From Acanthaster planci (taxonomy: Eukaryota > Echinodermata > Asteroidea > Valvatida > Acanthasteridae): a stretch of 64,000 bases of DNA. Made by a program: the position numbers and the translations under genes. Below, in pieces: positions 40,901 to 55,900 of this stretch. The notes below the pieces were generated by a model. That model ran no database searches, was not told the DNA's origin, and worked only from the letters and a program-made list of their open reading frames with translations. The DNA lies in contig NW_019091517.1 of assembly GCF_001949145.1 (NCBI RefSeq), forward strand, positions 527,457 through 591,456, in the 5' to 3' direction. Each line of letters begins with the position of its first letter. Positions within the stretch are counted from its first letter, which is position 1.

Positions 40901-43900
40901 TGAGGATTTTATGAACATCTAGTTCAATACGAACTATTCAACATAAGCTGGACCCTACAGTCAGAGTCCGTCAAAATATCACGAAACTTGGTGTAGGATT
41001 TTATGGCTGGCTCGAGTTAATCCAAGAAATGGATCCAAATGTTGCTTATTTTCATATAAATCCAGCAAATATTGCAGCGTGAACTTCAGCATGCAAAACT
41101 ACCCATGGTTATGTATTCGGTCACTGATGCAAAGCAATGAGTAATTAACACAAAAATTTAGAGAGCATGACTTGGATGTCATGTGTACGTACCACTGACA
41201 CTTTTTATAAAGACAAGTGCAATTTTACTGCAATCCTTACCAATTTGAGGGTGGAGTTTGAAATGGCAACAGGCCAAGGGGAGGTACACCTGATGTCTGT
41301 CATGAGCAGAAAAGACCTCCCAGAATTCACATAGTCGATAGGCTTGAACTGTCGATACATAAATACAATACATACACGTGTACAAGCCATCCATCATTGA
41401 CTTTGCCTAAACAAAGTCAGTCAATTTACAAAACCAGTCATAACATGACCAAAGAAAAGCTTAAGCCCAAATACTTCCATTGACAGGGCCTAATTTTACG
41501 GCATCGCTAAGCACACAACTTCCTACTACCAGAGATTTTGTGTACTTCATAAAGACTGTAAGCAGTAAGCGTGGCAAAAGACATGCTTACCTTGGAGGAA
41601 AACACTGCTGACAAAATAAGGGAAATCTGTACGTGTGCGCACTGCAAGCTCTACCACACTGAGCACTGGCATGACATCGTGCTTACAGTAAGCAAAATTT
41701 TCTGCTACAGTAAGCACGACTCTTCGGTTAACTGTTAAGCAGTGCCATGAAATGGGGGGGGGGCACTTAACAGATCTCAAAGCTCAGCCTATCCCAAGAA
41801 CAGAAATCTCCCGTACAATGCTGTCCCCAGTAGGCCCAATTCACATCTGGGAGCTGCAGGTATTGGGTTCCAATCTGCGGGTTAATCCTATATTTCACTC
41901 AGTTAGGGTAATTGTGGATTCTTTTATCTACTAACTTTAAGGGAGGTGAGATGAATGGAGACATCAAAAGGTAGGATGCTCTGCAGGGAGACAGACTGCT
42001 CCTGGTAGCAGGTGCAGGATACTGGCTGCAGGCGGTCGCTGGAGGCTATCTTCACCTCCACATTGTACACAACGCGCACGCTGATGACACGGCTGCCCAG
42101 CTGGGTACAGCGCATGTATACCGTCTTCTCAACCTGAGTGGTAAAGAATTGAAGCATTTGACAGTAACACACTGAACGTGTAACAGAAATTTGTCTGTAG
42201 CAATCTATGTTAACAAAGTTTCCTTAAAGTGTAGCTGCAATGAATTTTTCTTAAACACACTTTTTCGTCAACGTTGTATTCATCTTTAAGATACAAAAAC
42301 TCTTTTAGGCCAAACAAAAAATAAGTTGTGTTTCCTATTACACTGAAAAATAAATTAAGGCGGTTGGTTGGGTAAAACTTTTTTTACCAAAGAGGCACAG
42401 GTAGTAAATCAGATTAATACTGTACATGTGCATGCCAATATAACATATCAGCACTGTGATTGAGTAGTAAAGCAGCTGGTTGTCGAAATACAAACACACA
42501 AGAGCCGTCCATTTCATTCCCAAAAAGAAAAATTAAAACAATACAATGTTCAGGACGATGTACACAAAATTGGGTTTGGGGCAAGGCACCATAAGTTTTA
42601 TATTTTATTGATTTGGTGAATAAAAAGATATAGGTTTCGCATGATTTTCTAGGTTGGATCAGGTAATCGGAAACACAGCTATATTTTTTGTTTGGCCTTA
42701 CCTTCCTACTTTCATTTCATTTATTTCATTTTTCGCGATCAACATTTCACGGAATACAATAACAAAGTGTACACGAGAGAGAGAGAATACATAAGACAAA
42801 CAAAAGACGAATAAACAGTATTTAACCAGCTCCCACAGGATTACTCAAAAGAAACATGGTTTTTTTCGAGGGGCTCTCCATCTGGTTAAAACAATAAGAA
42901 CAATAATAAAAATAGATTGGTTAAATGTACGGAGAAATGCTCCTTTTAATACAATTAAAAGTAACACTGCTGTCTTGGACAACTGAGGGCGATGTTGCTG
43001 TGAAGTTATCTACGGAAGACAGAGTTCAGTGCACAGGCTTTTCTGTTCAATTTATAAACCCAGAATTTCCTTACTGACATTTCTGAGAAAAGGATCGATG
43101 CTTGCTTATTGCTACGCACATATTTGAAGCAGCAAAGAAAAGCAAACCGAGTTCATCTCTACAAAAATCTACAAAACTGCAGGACTTTTGTAAGGGCAAC
43201 CCAAAGTAATATTGAGGCTTTTTCCCTGGATGACATCACAGTTTTGCTCGTGAATATGGAAATACATTAGCATAAAAATCAAACAGGCAGTAAAATACCC
43301 TTCAGGAGTCGAAACTGACTTCAATCTATGGGTGGGCTGCAGGGCCAGTGGGAAGTGCACTGCACTGGCCCTCATGAAAATTTGATGCCCTGGGTTGAGT
43401 ACATGTAATGAAATTGATCAGACCCATCACATATGCCCATTTGCGACAGTCGAACTTCTCTACTAAAACAGCTGATTGGCCACCTTGGTGGGATTTAAAT
43501 GCACTTTTTGAGGCCACCAAAAAATTGCTTTTGGTTACGTGACTGATCCTAAATTTTTGGCATGATTACAAAATTTATATTGGTAAGTTAGAAAAACAAA
43601 TTAAAAAAATTGAAAAAAAAGGGAAAAAATCCTGTGTTCACAAAAACACTTCTCAGCAATTTTTTCACATTTAAATGCATGTATTTTTTTTTTGCTTGCT
43701 TACATTTGCAACCTTTGGAAAGAAAGTTCCGTTATATTGACAAGTTCCTTTCGGATTTTGCTATCGCAGTGGTGAAAACACGCACACAATATTGTTTGAT
43801 GCATGGAAGCAAGGCTTCACTGGTTCCCGCTGCGCTGCACCACTGCCAAAGAAGGCATGAAGGTAATGTGGCAACCAGTCCATGCATCCCGGTCAAAATA

Positions 43901-46900
43901 GCATTGTACAATTCACTATACACACACAACTCTACAGCTGTACATAAAAAAAATGTCGCAGGAAGATTTCTACAAGATAATTCCCAGAATTTGATTTGTT
44001 GTCTATAGGCCTATATCTATTTTTTGTTTTCATAAATTTAATTTGAGGTTACATTGCTTATACTTGACAATCAGCCCGATGCAGACTCAACACCACATAA
44101 ACTGTAAAGGTTTCATTGGTGTCTGTGGGAAATAACGTTAAATTTGTTGGAAAATGATACCAGCCAACATATCAGTACTCAGGTCATTTGAAACGTGTAT
44201 GAACAACTGTGCAACGTGCTACGTGTGTGTGCTACACGAGCCTGGCGCATTATAGCAGGTAATTAGGCCGTGCAGACAGTGGAATTATACTGTGAACTTG
44301 AAAGTGCTGCGCCGGCGATTCGAGACACAAGTCATCAAGTGTGGCGAAAGTTTTAAATATGTTGCAATGTTCCTCAAATGAACATTGTCCCACTGGGCAG
44401 TCATTTTTGGAGAATGCAGTGGCCTGATTAATTTTCAGTGGCCCCGGGCCAGTGGACCACTGTTAAATTTGAACCCTGCCCTTTGAAATTGTGAAACAAA
44501 AACTGAAAATAAGGTTAACTGAGACACAAACATGCATTTAAAGGTTTGTATTAAAACAAACTGATTAAAGCTACCCGCATGGTTTTCCAGTAGGGCCTAC
44601 TTTCATATAGCTTATAAGTTTCTTAAATACTGCTTACTTAATATTCTTGTTAAGCAAATATCAACAGGGGACCAGCACATGTAACCGATCACTTCTAGGC
44701 CAATCAATAAATTAGGCAGCCCCACAAAACAGGAGCCAGACAAACACCAAGTCACAAGTTAGTAATTAGCCCACAACAGGACAAATCAGTGAGAAAAACA
44801 TCAAAATAGTTTTGAACTAAGTGAAAATACAGTAGATCTCAATGAGTTGATGAAAAGTTGTACACATGAATGTTCCCTAATTTGTAAAAACAACCTTGAA
44901 ATATGAAAAGCTATTGTACTGTTTTTTAAAATAAAATTCCTCTGAAATGATGCTGACGTCTACTCATACATAATCTAAGCGTTTTTGAACTCATTGTTTC
45001 CTCACATAAATTCCGCAGTACCTTATTGGATTGCTTCATGGTCCCAAGCGCAATGTTCTTAATCCTTCCAGGACAAGTCGTCTTCAGGAAAGCGTCTGGG
45101 TCCAAGCTGATTTCAGCTGGTGGTACAAACACACCATAAGCACAATCAGTTGGGGAGATCTGGTGATTCAAATTCTCATACCAGACTGGTATTGTTCACT
45201 TTTGAGATCTCCACACAGCACCCAAACAGCTAAACATTGCAAATTTTATTAAAATAGTTGCAATAATGGCAACTTGAACTATTTGTTGAGAGGATGAACT
45301 TACTAGTTCAAACTCGCAAATGTATTTAAGCTGGCTATCTCTACCTACAAAGTACCTTTCTCAGAACATTCCTGGGTCCATCAAAATCCAATGGTGAAGT
45401 AATCCTATGGCACTTTCTTTGTTGACTGTGCTGACCAAATCCCATTTGAAACAATGGGAACCCATTAAAATGCTGCAAAACAAGATGTTGCCTTTGGGCA
45501 AAATCTTAATAGGTTGGGGTAGATAACCTCATTTTTGTAATATTTCACCTCTACTGTCAGTTTTATCCCAAATGACTTACTACTCTTCTCCAAACTTGCA
45601 TCCTGTCCTTCTTGCAATCCGACGGACATTCTGGTTGAGCAAACAACAGTTGAGCAAACTTCTTTGAAATAAACACTTGGGACATACAGGACCTAGTCAC
45701 TTTCCCTTCATCTGCCTATACTCCACCAACTCATCTGTTCTTCATTATTTGACAAGCCAGAATACGTTGCTTTTTAAGCAGGTGTACAAAGGGTTGATTT
45801 TGTAGTTGAGACCATCACGGGGCAATCACATGACAATTAAAAGTAAAAGGGAGAATAATGACAAAGGAATACTTTTGTTGCAGGCCATTTGAATAGTTTG
45901 TGACTCGAATTCAGACTGTATGTCATGTGTCGGCCTTGTGATGGTCTTGTGTGGTCCTGTAACAGTCTTCAGAAGCCTTAATTGTAACAATGCTAATGAT
46001 GTAAGCGGTCATTAGTACAAGCATCTGTATGCACTAGGCAATGTTAACTCAACAGTGTATCAACATACATAAACCAATATATGAGATGAAACTTGAACAG
46101 TACAGTAATGAATTCTTTTTTGGGGGGGGCAGGGAAAACTTGTCAATTGCCCACAAATGGTTGATTAAATGTCATGTCATTAAAATACACAACCCTCTTT
46201 GCGATCAAAGCGATCTTGGATGGCCAATAACATCTAAGTCCATGTGAAGTAGCCACAATGGCTGGCTAGTGGCTTCCATAGGCAGACATGCTAGTCCTAG
46301 CCATAGCCAAATAGGTTGGACTCAGACGTTCACAGCATTTCAAAATCTTTTCCTGGTCCCATCTCATAGACAGGCTTGCAGAACATGCCACCAAGCTGGC
46401 TGACTGAAAACCAGCCGGGACCAGTCACTACTAACACACATTGCAACATTTTGGCTGGTAACCCATCTGTGCTGGACAAAGTCTCTCTTGGCTAAGCAAA
46501 CATATATGTGCTTACGCCCCTCCACAAATTGGACACTGAATTTAAGTGGCATAGTCTTTTAACCCCCATGATTACATACGTAGGCTGTGTGATGGCTTCT
46601 TCTTCGTTGTTGGTTATCGCCACCTTCATGCAGTAGTACTCGTTGACAAGACAGGGAGGCTGATGATCCAGCTCAATGTGAACGCGTGCAGGCCGTGGAT
46701 GCACACTGTTGAGAACAAATTGCTAGATGTAAACAAGGACTTCAATTGCTAGAACAGGGGTTGAGATCATACAAAAAGCTTTTTAATACTGATCAGAATT
46801 TTCATATAGCTTCAATGACTTGTTATGTACCACAGCTTACACAATTTTTATGAAAATTTAACCACTAAATGAGAAAGAGATAAGCATCTCCACCTTCAGA

Positions 46901-49900
46901 CTACGATCAATTAGCAGGTATATACCACACATACACTGTATAAGAGTCGGCTGACAGCTTGAGACAACAGTCTTGTCTCATTACTGACTTACTGCTTCAA
47001 CTTCATGGCAAATGGGACTAGACAACACAGGGCACTCCTTAGTCAGTTAATCACTTGAAGTGGACTTCAGCAAATGCAAAGATACTGTTTGTCCATGATC
47101 ATATAGCATAATTTTGGGGTTTGGTGCAATATTGCTTCTGAAGTAAAACTGCAGGAAATGTTTGATTCCGCCAGAAGGTTTGATTACCTGGTAGTCTGCT
47201 CAATGTTAATCCTCTCCCACACTAGCTGGTCTGGCTTAGGTGGACCTCGTGTGTAAGTCACCACCTCATGAATATTCATGAGTGAGGCTGCATCAGCCCC
47301 ACCTCCCTGCCAGTAGAGAACAGCACATCTTGCATTGGCCTCATCACCGAGGGAGAGGCAGATGGAGGAAATCTATAAAGTGGAATGAAGAATACTAAGT
47401 GTTGCAAGGGCCGGCTCAATTTTGCATTTCTTGTGAGAAAAAAACACTATATGTAGTCTCTAAACTTTGCAAAGTGCATGCTCAATGCTGTGGTATATCA
47501 TGAGCTTAGGGCTCTGTGTATCACAATCCACAGAAAGTCCATTCAAATACAAACAAGCAAGGAAAAAGGCTTGGGAGACACCGTCTCCAAAACTCTCATC
47601 AAACAAGCTCAAACTCTGTAGGTAAAATTCTCAGTACCACACTTTTTTCATTGTACCCGAATGAGTACTCGTTGGCCACAACTTTAAAATTTCAGGAGCA
47701 CAGTAACATTTGTTGTAGCGCAATGTCTGCGTCCCTCACTTGTGTTGTATATACTGTAGACAACTTCTGAAGATGAACAGATCCCAATGTTGAAAAAACT
47801 GAGTTTACAAGTTCTCCTCAGAACCAAACTTCTCCAAGAGGAGACATACCATTACCGTTTTCAAAAAGGAACAGGCACATCGGATATTGCTTTTTTGCCT
47901 TTTTCCCATCTGTTAATCTGAACATGAAATCAAACATTAGCCCTGAAATTGGGTCCTATATGCTATAAATAAGAGATATTACCTCCAGTTTTCGACCCAC
48001 ATCCTCAGGCAAGACAGCAAACTTGAACTTATGTTGCTTGACCTTGCCTGGCATGAGATACAGGTTGCCATGGGACTCCAAATCAGCTGTTGGGGTCACG
48101 CCCTCGACATAGGACAGAGGTCGTCCATCAGTGATGATGCACTGGGCATTGTAGGCCTGGTTACTCAACTGTACGGCCAGTTTGGAGAACTGAATGGGGA
48201 ACTGACAAGAGGACCTGGGCATCCAGCAGATAGAAAATGATGACAGTGTTAAAACTAAACTGCTATGTACATACTCTGGAAGACAAGTTTTGATAAGAGT
48301 GTAGCTTTTTGCTTTGAAAAGGAAGCAACATGAGCCCAGCAATCATGGTTTGATGAAATTTGGCAGACTTTTGGTGGGTCTTTGTTGGATAAGAACCACA
48401 ATGGGTGTTGACAGGTTAGGGCCAATGCAAATAATGTTCAACCATGTCATCTTTGACATCCACAATGTCACCACTCTCCAAACGTCCATTTTTTTCCAAT
48501 ACCACCTACATGACAATAGGGGTGTGCATTTATGGGTATTTTCGGAACCGGGTACTCGTTTGATGTCTATACCGGGTACTCTTAAAATAGAAAGAACACA
48601 TTAACCACTTGCTACTGGGGAGCCTGGTTTCGGACACGTATTCTTTATATGCACAGCCAGGGTGTCCGAAATCAAAAAAAAAAAGGAACTCGGCCTTGCA
48701 ACAAAAGACCAGGCTGCTGGGAATTACCAACATGTTTTCACTGTCAATAGCAGAAATAATCTAGCATTTTTTTGAAACAGTATACCACTGTTTGTGGCAT
48801 TTAGTGCGAGCTGATTACCACCGCAGCAATAAGCCACACAGCACTGCTGCAAGCTAATTTGGCCCCTATTGAAAAACGTCCGCAGTGCACTGTGCCAGGT
48901 TTGGGAACAAAAGAAAATTACGTAACACCGCACAATCTGGGCTTTTTTACAAGGTGGCAGGCCTGGCTGAAATACTCGGGCATCAATAGATGCTGTCTGT
49001 CGGTTTAGAGCAGAAACCAGACGGTCATTCGTGTGGGTGTAAGTGTCCAGTAAATGAAGATATGCATATTAAAGAATTTTGAAAACAGAAAAAAAAGGAA
49101 AAATACTCCAGCCCAGCAGAATCAACATTTATGAATGCCCCCGGCTCGAAGTGGTTAACAAACAGCATTGCACACAATCCTGGCAGATCATGTGCCTGAA
49201 ACAGGGCTTTTTTTTCGAACATCAATGGCGCAGCCACCTCAGAAGACGAAATTCCTTCGGTCTGGTGTTCAGAGGTTTGGTATTACAAGGGGTGGAGTGA
49301 GTAACAAAACTAGCTCTATTGATCTCTAAACCACAGTTGTAAATGTTGGGCAGGGTTTTTAGAAGCATGGAGATTGTTCAGCAATTCAGCCCTTCACAAT
49401 TAAAGTTCACAGAGAATTTATACGAGGATTTTTTCAATTTTTTTTACAGGTACCCCACCCAAAAAAGGGAAACCAGGCTTTGATATCGATGGGCGGGTAC
49501 CCAGGTGTACATCACAATAATGACCTTGAAGAAAAAACTTAACAATTTTGGATCTTCTAATTTTAATACGGATTGCATATATAACCCATGGGGTCAGAAA
49601 TAAGTGAAGCACATGGGTCTTTCAAAGTTTTAAGAGTTGCATTCAAAGTATTAAAATGTACCTCAGACAAACTTCTAAGCTGACCAGCTCATCAGCAGCG
49701 AAACGAGGGCTAGTAAAACGAGCCTTGCATTCGACGAAGGGTACCAGATTACGCATCTCCACTCGAAATGCCTTGGGGGTGCTCTGCGGACTACACATTG
49801 TCTTCCAGAGGTGGCGTGCTTGCTCCACGGCATCTGGTGCACAGCCTGGCTCAGGCTCTGGTGAATTGTTCTGAAGGGTGGGGAACGAGTTGATTTCACA

Positions 49901-52900
49901 CACCTCCAAACTTTCAAAATCTTGCTGCCTTTTTAAATAGGAGCTGAGCAATAAAGCTAATTCCCAAAACATATTTTAGAAAGCAAACGCTATCGCGTCA
50001 TCAGGTTCCACAACTTCCACTTCATCAAGTGATATGAAATTTAACTTCATGGCAATTCCATGCCAAACTGGAAATTTACCACACTGTCACTAGCCTCAGC
50101 CTAGTTTGACCAAAAATGATAGGGTAAATAAAATGTAACGGTGCTACCTGTTACACTGTATTGGTATTATTTGTGTTCGGAATTATCCTCTACGCAGATA
50201 ACTGATTCAAAGGATTATTACAAAACCATCTCTTTGACATACATCTGCATAAGCAATACTTATAATATTAAATCGTGGCAATTTGTAAAGTACCATTCCA
50301 GTTTACAACTTGAACTTTTCAAGACAAAAACTTAAAGTCTTACTGAAAGAACTCGAATCAGGTTCATCTGGACCCTTGTCCTCTCCTCTGGACTACTCTG
50401 GGAATCTGGTTTACAATCTTCAGTTAAGGCTTCCCCTATAAAATTCTTTTGGCAATCATGGACACTTTTACTTAAAGCTCTAACTGCTAGTGTGAAGAAT
50501 CCCTTTAAATGAACAACGAAAAAAAGTCACTATAAATTTGTGCTGTCAATTACATGTACATCTTGGAAATGAACTTGTCATCGAAAGATATTATAACCAA
50601 AATCATCCAAACCTTAGACATATCTGTATTCAGTAATCGAAAAGTGTTTACTGCTAACTTTATAGGGACATTTTGATGCCCCCCCCCAAAAAAAATTTGA
50701 AAGGATACATCTCCCAAGAAGCTCCAGGCAGATGGTGACATACTCTTCTATACTAGCTACCAAGTACGCACACCTAAGACAAACAGGGGAACTTGTAACG
50801 GTGAGTTATACATCAATACAATGGTTAAACCTACTAACTTTGAATATGGTTTTCAGTTCAATCATTGAAAACGACACTGGAAATTTCGGGATTGGTACAG
50901 GTGAGGTTTGAAGGAATACAAAAGGGGAAAGAGAGAAATGGTAAGCAGCACTCAGCATCATTCAAAAAGGGAAATATTTAGGCCAGTAATTTCCTTTAGT
51001 TAGGCAACTGTGTGTGGTTACAGTTTGATATCGAAAGTAGATTGATAAATAAGCTTTTCTTGGACTTACCTCAGTGATGTTCCCAATATGGACGTCAGCA
51101 GTGGCCACCATCGTTCTAGGCGGTAGTCCCAGGTCACGCGACCAAGTAGCCTACAGCATTTGATTTGGGCAGGATAAAAAGGAACCAAGTGAAAGAAGAA
51201 GTCTGCAGGATGAGATCAGGGTTGTCAGTAAAATTCTTCTCCAGCATTTAAAGCTGATGTGGCTCCAAAACATTAAGGTTTCAACAGCTGGGGTAATTTT
51301 AATATGAATCTTCTGAAATTGATAGAAATCTTTCATTTTTACAGAAAAAATTCAACTTTCTAGGGACACAGCATTCCACGCAAATTAAGAGTGGTAGGAC
51401 TCTACCATCCTCAATCCTGAATGTGGATTTTGAACAATCTAAGTGAGTTTTAGTTTCAGGGAAGTTTTATACTTTAAGGTGCTGCATGGGTACTTTGTCA
51501 AACATGGGTACTTTGTCAAACATGGGCCAAGAGTGACTTCAGAATGATATGAAGAGCACAGATTAAGGTCAGACATTTAACATATTCAGTTCACTTTTGG
51601 TATTCGTCCGACCAAAAGCAGATGCATTTGGACAAAATGTCCCGAGAAACTACAAAGGTAAAAGTCCCAAAGTGAAATCCCGTTGACATTTCAACTCTTG
51701 TTTTTGTGCTAATGACAGTTGAACCGTGTGCATTCTCATGTAACCTTGCTACATGTACATGTCTGATGAATTTGGAAAACACAAACTTGAACATCCTAAA
51801 TGTATCTTGTCTGACCACTATTTGGGCCTCATTTCACTCAATGATATTCATATGTTCTGTTTAATCTGACTTACGTGAGCGCCTTGCTGTAGTCCTTGGC
51901 ATGGTAGTACTCCTCCCCCATTTGAACCACTACATGGGTAAAAAAAATGAATGTTAACTTGTTTCAGTGTGATGGAACAATGGTAAAATAATGATTGATT
52001 GAAAAGGAAAATGACCAGGGGAAGAACTGACCATATACAAAACCAAACACAATACACAATCCAAAACACACATAACTCAATTGTTCAAAGAAGTGTACAT
52101 GTGCCCCAAGAACCAATGGGTAACTTACTGAGATAGCGCTTCATCCGTGCTGACTTGTACTTCTTAAACTGGGCAACTGCACTGCTCAACAATGGTATGA
52201 TAATCCACTGTGTGACCAGAGAAAGTCAAGTCACAAAACAAATGGATCAGTCTCAATGAAAAGATGTTTAGAAAATAACACTTTACTGACAATACGGGAA
52301 AAAAATAAAAGAGATGTCCACCTATGAGTACAGAAAAACACCTGTTTGCTACTAAGTCCAGCTATGACACAAGATAGAGCACCTGTTTGCTACTCAAATA
52401 CTGAAAAACTCATTCCAGTACATGTACATGCATTTGTTACTTCTTGACTGGATTACTGCAACAGCTTATTTTTTGGACTGTATGATTATCAGTTTAAGAA
52501 ACTTTTAACATACCGGTATTCAGAATGCTGCTGCATGACTGGTTACAGGGAGACAAAATGACCGCCATGCAGATATGACACATGACACCCATACTTCAGG
52601 AATTACACCGGCTCCCAATTATGTTACAAGTTAAATGTAAGGTTCTCTGCATTTTTTCAAACTCATTCACCATGGCAGGTCAGCACCACAGTACCTCCGA
52701 GACTGTTAATGGTACCTTCCCCTAACATTCAAATTAAAAGTTGCGCCGCATTAAAACTTAAGTGTCCAGTTATTTGCCAAAAGCCTAGCAGGACTTCTGG
52801 AGATCATGCTTTCATTGTTTACGCCCCTCTGCTGAGAAACAGGTTAAGAATTTTTCTTAGAAATATTGACAACTTAGGGACTTTTAAATCACAACTGAAG

Positions 52901-55900
52901 ACTTTCCTTTTGAAAAAGATGTTAACTTTGAGTTTGCTTGGTTTTACCGACTGTGTGTGTAGTGTTGACATCATCTGATTTTATTTTAACTGTAACAAAG
53001 TTATATATCGTACCTATACCTTTACTAATTAATCGTGAAAAATCATTATTCAGGGGTTTGGGTAACATGTGTATTGGTGTATACAGATATGCACTTCCCC
53101 ACTTGGAAATTTAATCAAAATAGGCAGCATAAAACCTCATGCAGAACGTAAAATACGCGGTCATTTCTACTGTAGAAAAAGTACCATAAGTTTCTGTATT
53201 TTTCATCAATTACGCCCTGCCCAACAGAGTAACATTTGTAACAGGTGCTACGGAAACCAATTTGTTTACATGTACAGCTTTTCCCGCTGCTCCGTGCATA
53301 ACCATGATAAGTTATTCAGAAAATTCTGAATTGATGGGAAAGACCCAAAGTGAAACATGTTATAGACATAAATGGGTTACTGCACACGCGTTGTGTGCAT
53401 GGATCATTTTTGTGCACAAAAACATGGTCACCAGACTCCCTGAAGACACAATGCAGTAAAATTGATTTCTAACCTGCAGGGACCATAATATTTTCATTGC
53501 TTTTTTGCATGAAATGATAGGGTTTGAAGTGCCCGAACTCCTCATTGAAAGTTCCACGAAAAAAACCTGAAGTTTTCTGCAAGTTTTGATCTGCTAAAAA
53601 TGAGATTTTTTTCAAGAAGAGTTTTAGAGACTTTCCAGTACAAAAGATTGAGGTTTAGAGCATGAGCACATTTGACCAGCGAGCGATGAAGTGGACCATG
53701 ATTTTCTGAATGGCCACCGCTGGGCATGTGCACCCGGTGACCGATCAACATGGCATCTACGCATGGTAGTCTCACATGTGCCGCCGTACACGGGCGGATA
53801 CAGACTTATGTGATTTTATCTATGGTGTCATGTGTTCATGGTTATCACTAAGCACAGTTATTGTTTTGCAGCATTCTCAACTACACAAATGTAACTGATT
53901 CTTACATGGGGTAATGGGTTAGTCAGCTTTACGGCACTGGGGAATGTGATTGCTAAACTTGCAAAAAGGATATGTGAAAACAAAACATGTTCTCTCTGTT
54001 TAATCTATGGTTTAATTCCCCAGAATTCTCTTGTGTGAATTAATTTTCCCTGAATTAAGAAATCCTTCATCAGAAAATGTGCTTTTTTTCCATCCTGTAA
54101 TATGATGTTTTGTCATAAGAAATTTGGGGAGTGATTACTGGGTTATAATATATTTAAACTTGATAGCTCAAGCACAGAAAAAACGCCATTTTTCATTTTT
54201 CCAGTTTCAAAATTTGTTTTGCGGAATATCTTTGGCCTCGGTGTTTTTCCTTTGTAGAAACTGTTGGCCTTGTTGCCCCTGTCACTAGCTGCTGTGCCCC
54301 TCAAAATGTCCGATTTCTTGAAGCCAAAATGGCAGCGTTCCCAAAAGTTGAACTGCGAGCCCTAGCGTTGTGAAACGTTTTAAGACTTATAGTGTGAAAT
54401 GCAAGCATAAATTATATTATTATTATTACCTCATCAAGTGGTCACACCTGTCACACAAGATAAAGTACATATTGCTACTCACCGAGTGGTCCACCTGTGA
54501 CTCCAGATACTGCAGGGCAAGAATGCCTTCTCTCTCCATCTGAGGATCCGGTGGGTCAATGCTCTGGTGACCCTGCCTCCACGGACGCTGACCAAAAAAT
54601 TCTAGACTGTCTGCATCCTCTAAAGGGTTGGAAGCTGGCATGGCTGTGGCAGCCTGTAATGAGGACCATTTGCCAGTAATTGAGATGCTACTGGTACCGG
54701 TACATGTACTTGTATTTCTTGAAAAAACTGGCTTCAGTCAGATGAGGGAAATTTCATCCAAACTCATGAGTGTTCCTGGTTTTTTGCTCAAAACTCAAGA
54801 TGATTTGGTGCTTCGAAAGCAAAAAGTTGTGACTTTTTGAGATTTATCATCTAACGAGCTTAGAAATCAGTCAGGGGTATTACCATATTTAGTTGGCCTA
54901 TTACATGTACATCACAAATCTTGTACAATCTGACCAACCACAAGGCTTGTTCTAGCAGCCTGCAACGGATCGTATGGGTGTTTCCACGTTATGGGGTACT
55001 TTTCTTAAATGCTGCAAAAATTTGATTGGCTGTGCAAAAACTTGACTACAAACATAAACTAGAAGTTCTAAAACGTGTGTGTCGATGGGATTTCAAATTA
55101 GGCGTTGCCAACTTTGGATATATCTGAAGTTGAATTTGGACAAAAATGACTTTATCAGTGAGGAAAGGCCACTATGCCCATAAGTGGTAGTACTCTAGAC
55201 TGAAAATGGGACACCGTGGTGTGTTTATGCAAAAGCTTTAACCAAAAACTTGGGATACTCCGCTCCAGCCATTCCTTATATCTGGATTGCTATGCTCTTG
55301 TGCATGTGGCCAGGGTATTTTTTCTGTTACAGGTCCATTTCTGGGGGAAGGGCGTCGCCTGCTTTGGGTTTGAGGTCTGGGTAGTTTGTCTTCACATGTT
55401 CACATGTGTGTGATTTAAAATGGCCAGCATGTGCAGGAGCATATTTAATGCCACTGCACCCTGCATGGCGCAGGGAGCAACTACTTGTAGTTAATTTGTT
55501 ATCTCTATAGCCATATTCCTGTGTGATTAATTACTTGATTTTGTTCATTATTTTTTTAAAAAGAAAATAAATAAGCCGCGGAAAGATTTCTGTGAATCGG
55601 CAAGTTGGCCAGGTATCATACATTTCAGTTAATTTCTTTGATCCCACGTTTGTTATCGGGGTCCTTCATGGATTCCGTAACAATATTTGCCAAGAAAAAG
55701 TCATCAGTAAATAGCTGAAAGCAATGTACATGTAGGTTTTGGCTAGTAATTTACTTCTTGCTAAGTAATCAATTACATTCCTCACTGCCTAGCCGGTGAA
55801 CCATGTAGTAAGCAATGAGGCAGTTGGATATTACTATTACAAAGAGTATGCCCAAAATGAAGTACTACACACATAAGTACAATGTCTACCCCATTAGCAG

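Noticed and set aside
48530-48933. Open frames inside the TTAA element as small genes
   Set aside because: They lie in a repeated element and are not kept in the second copy.
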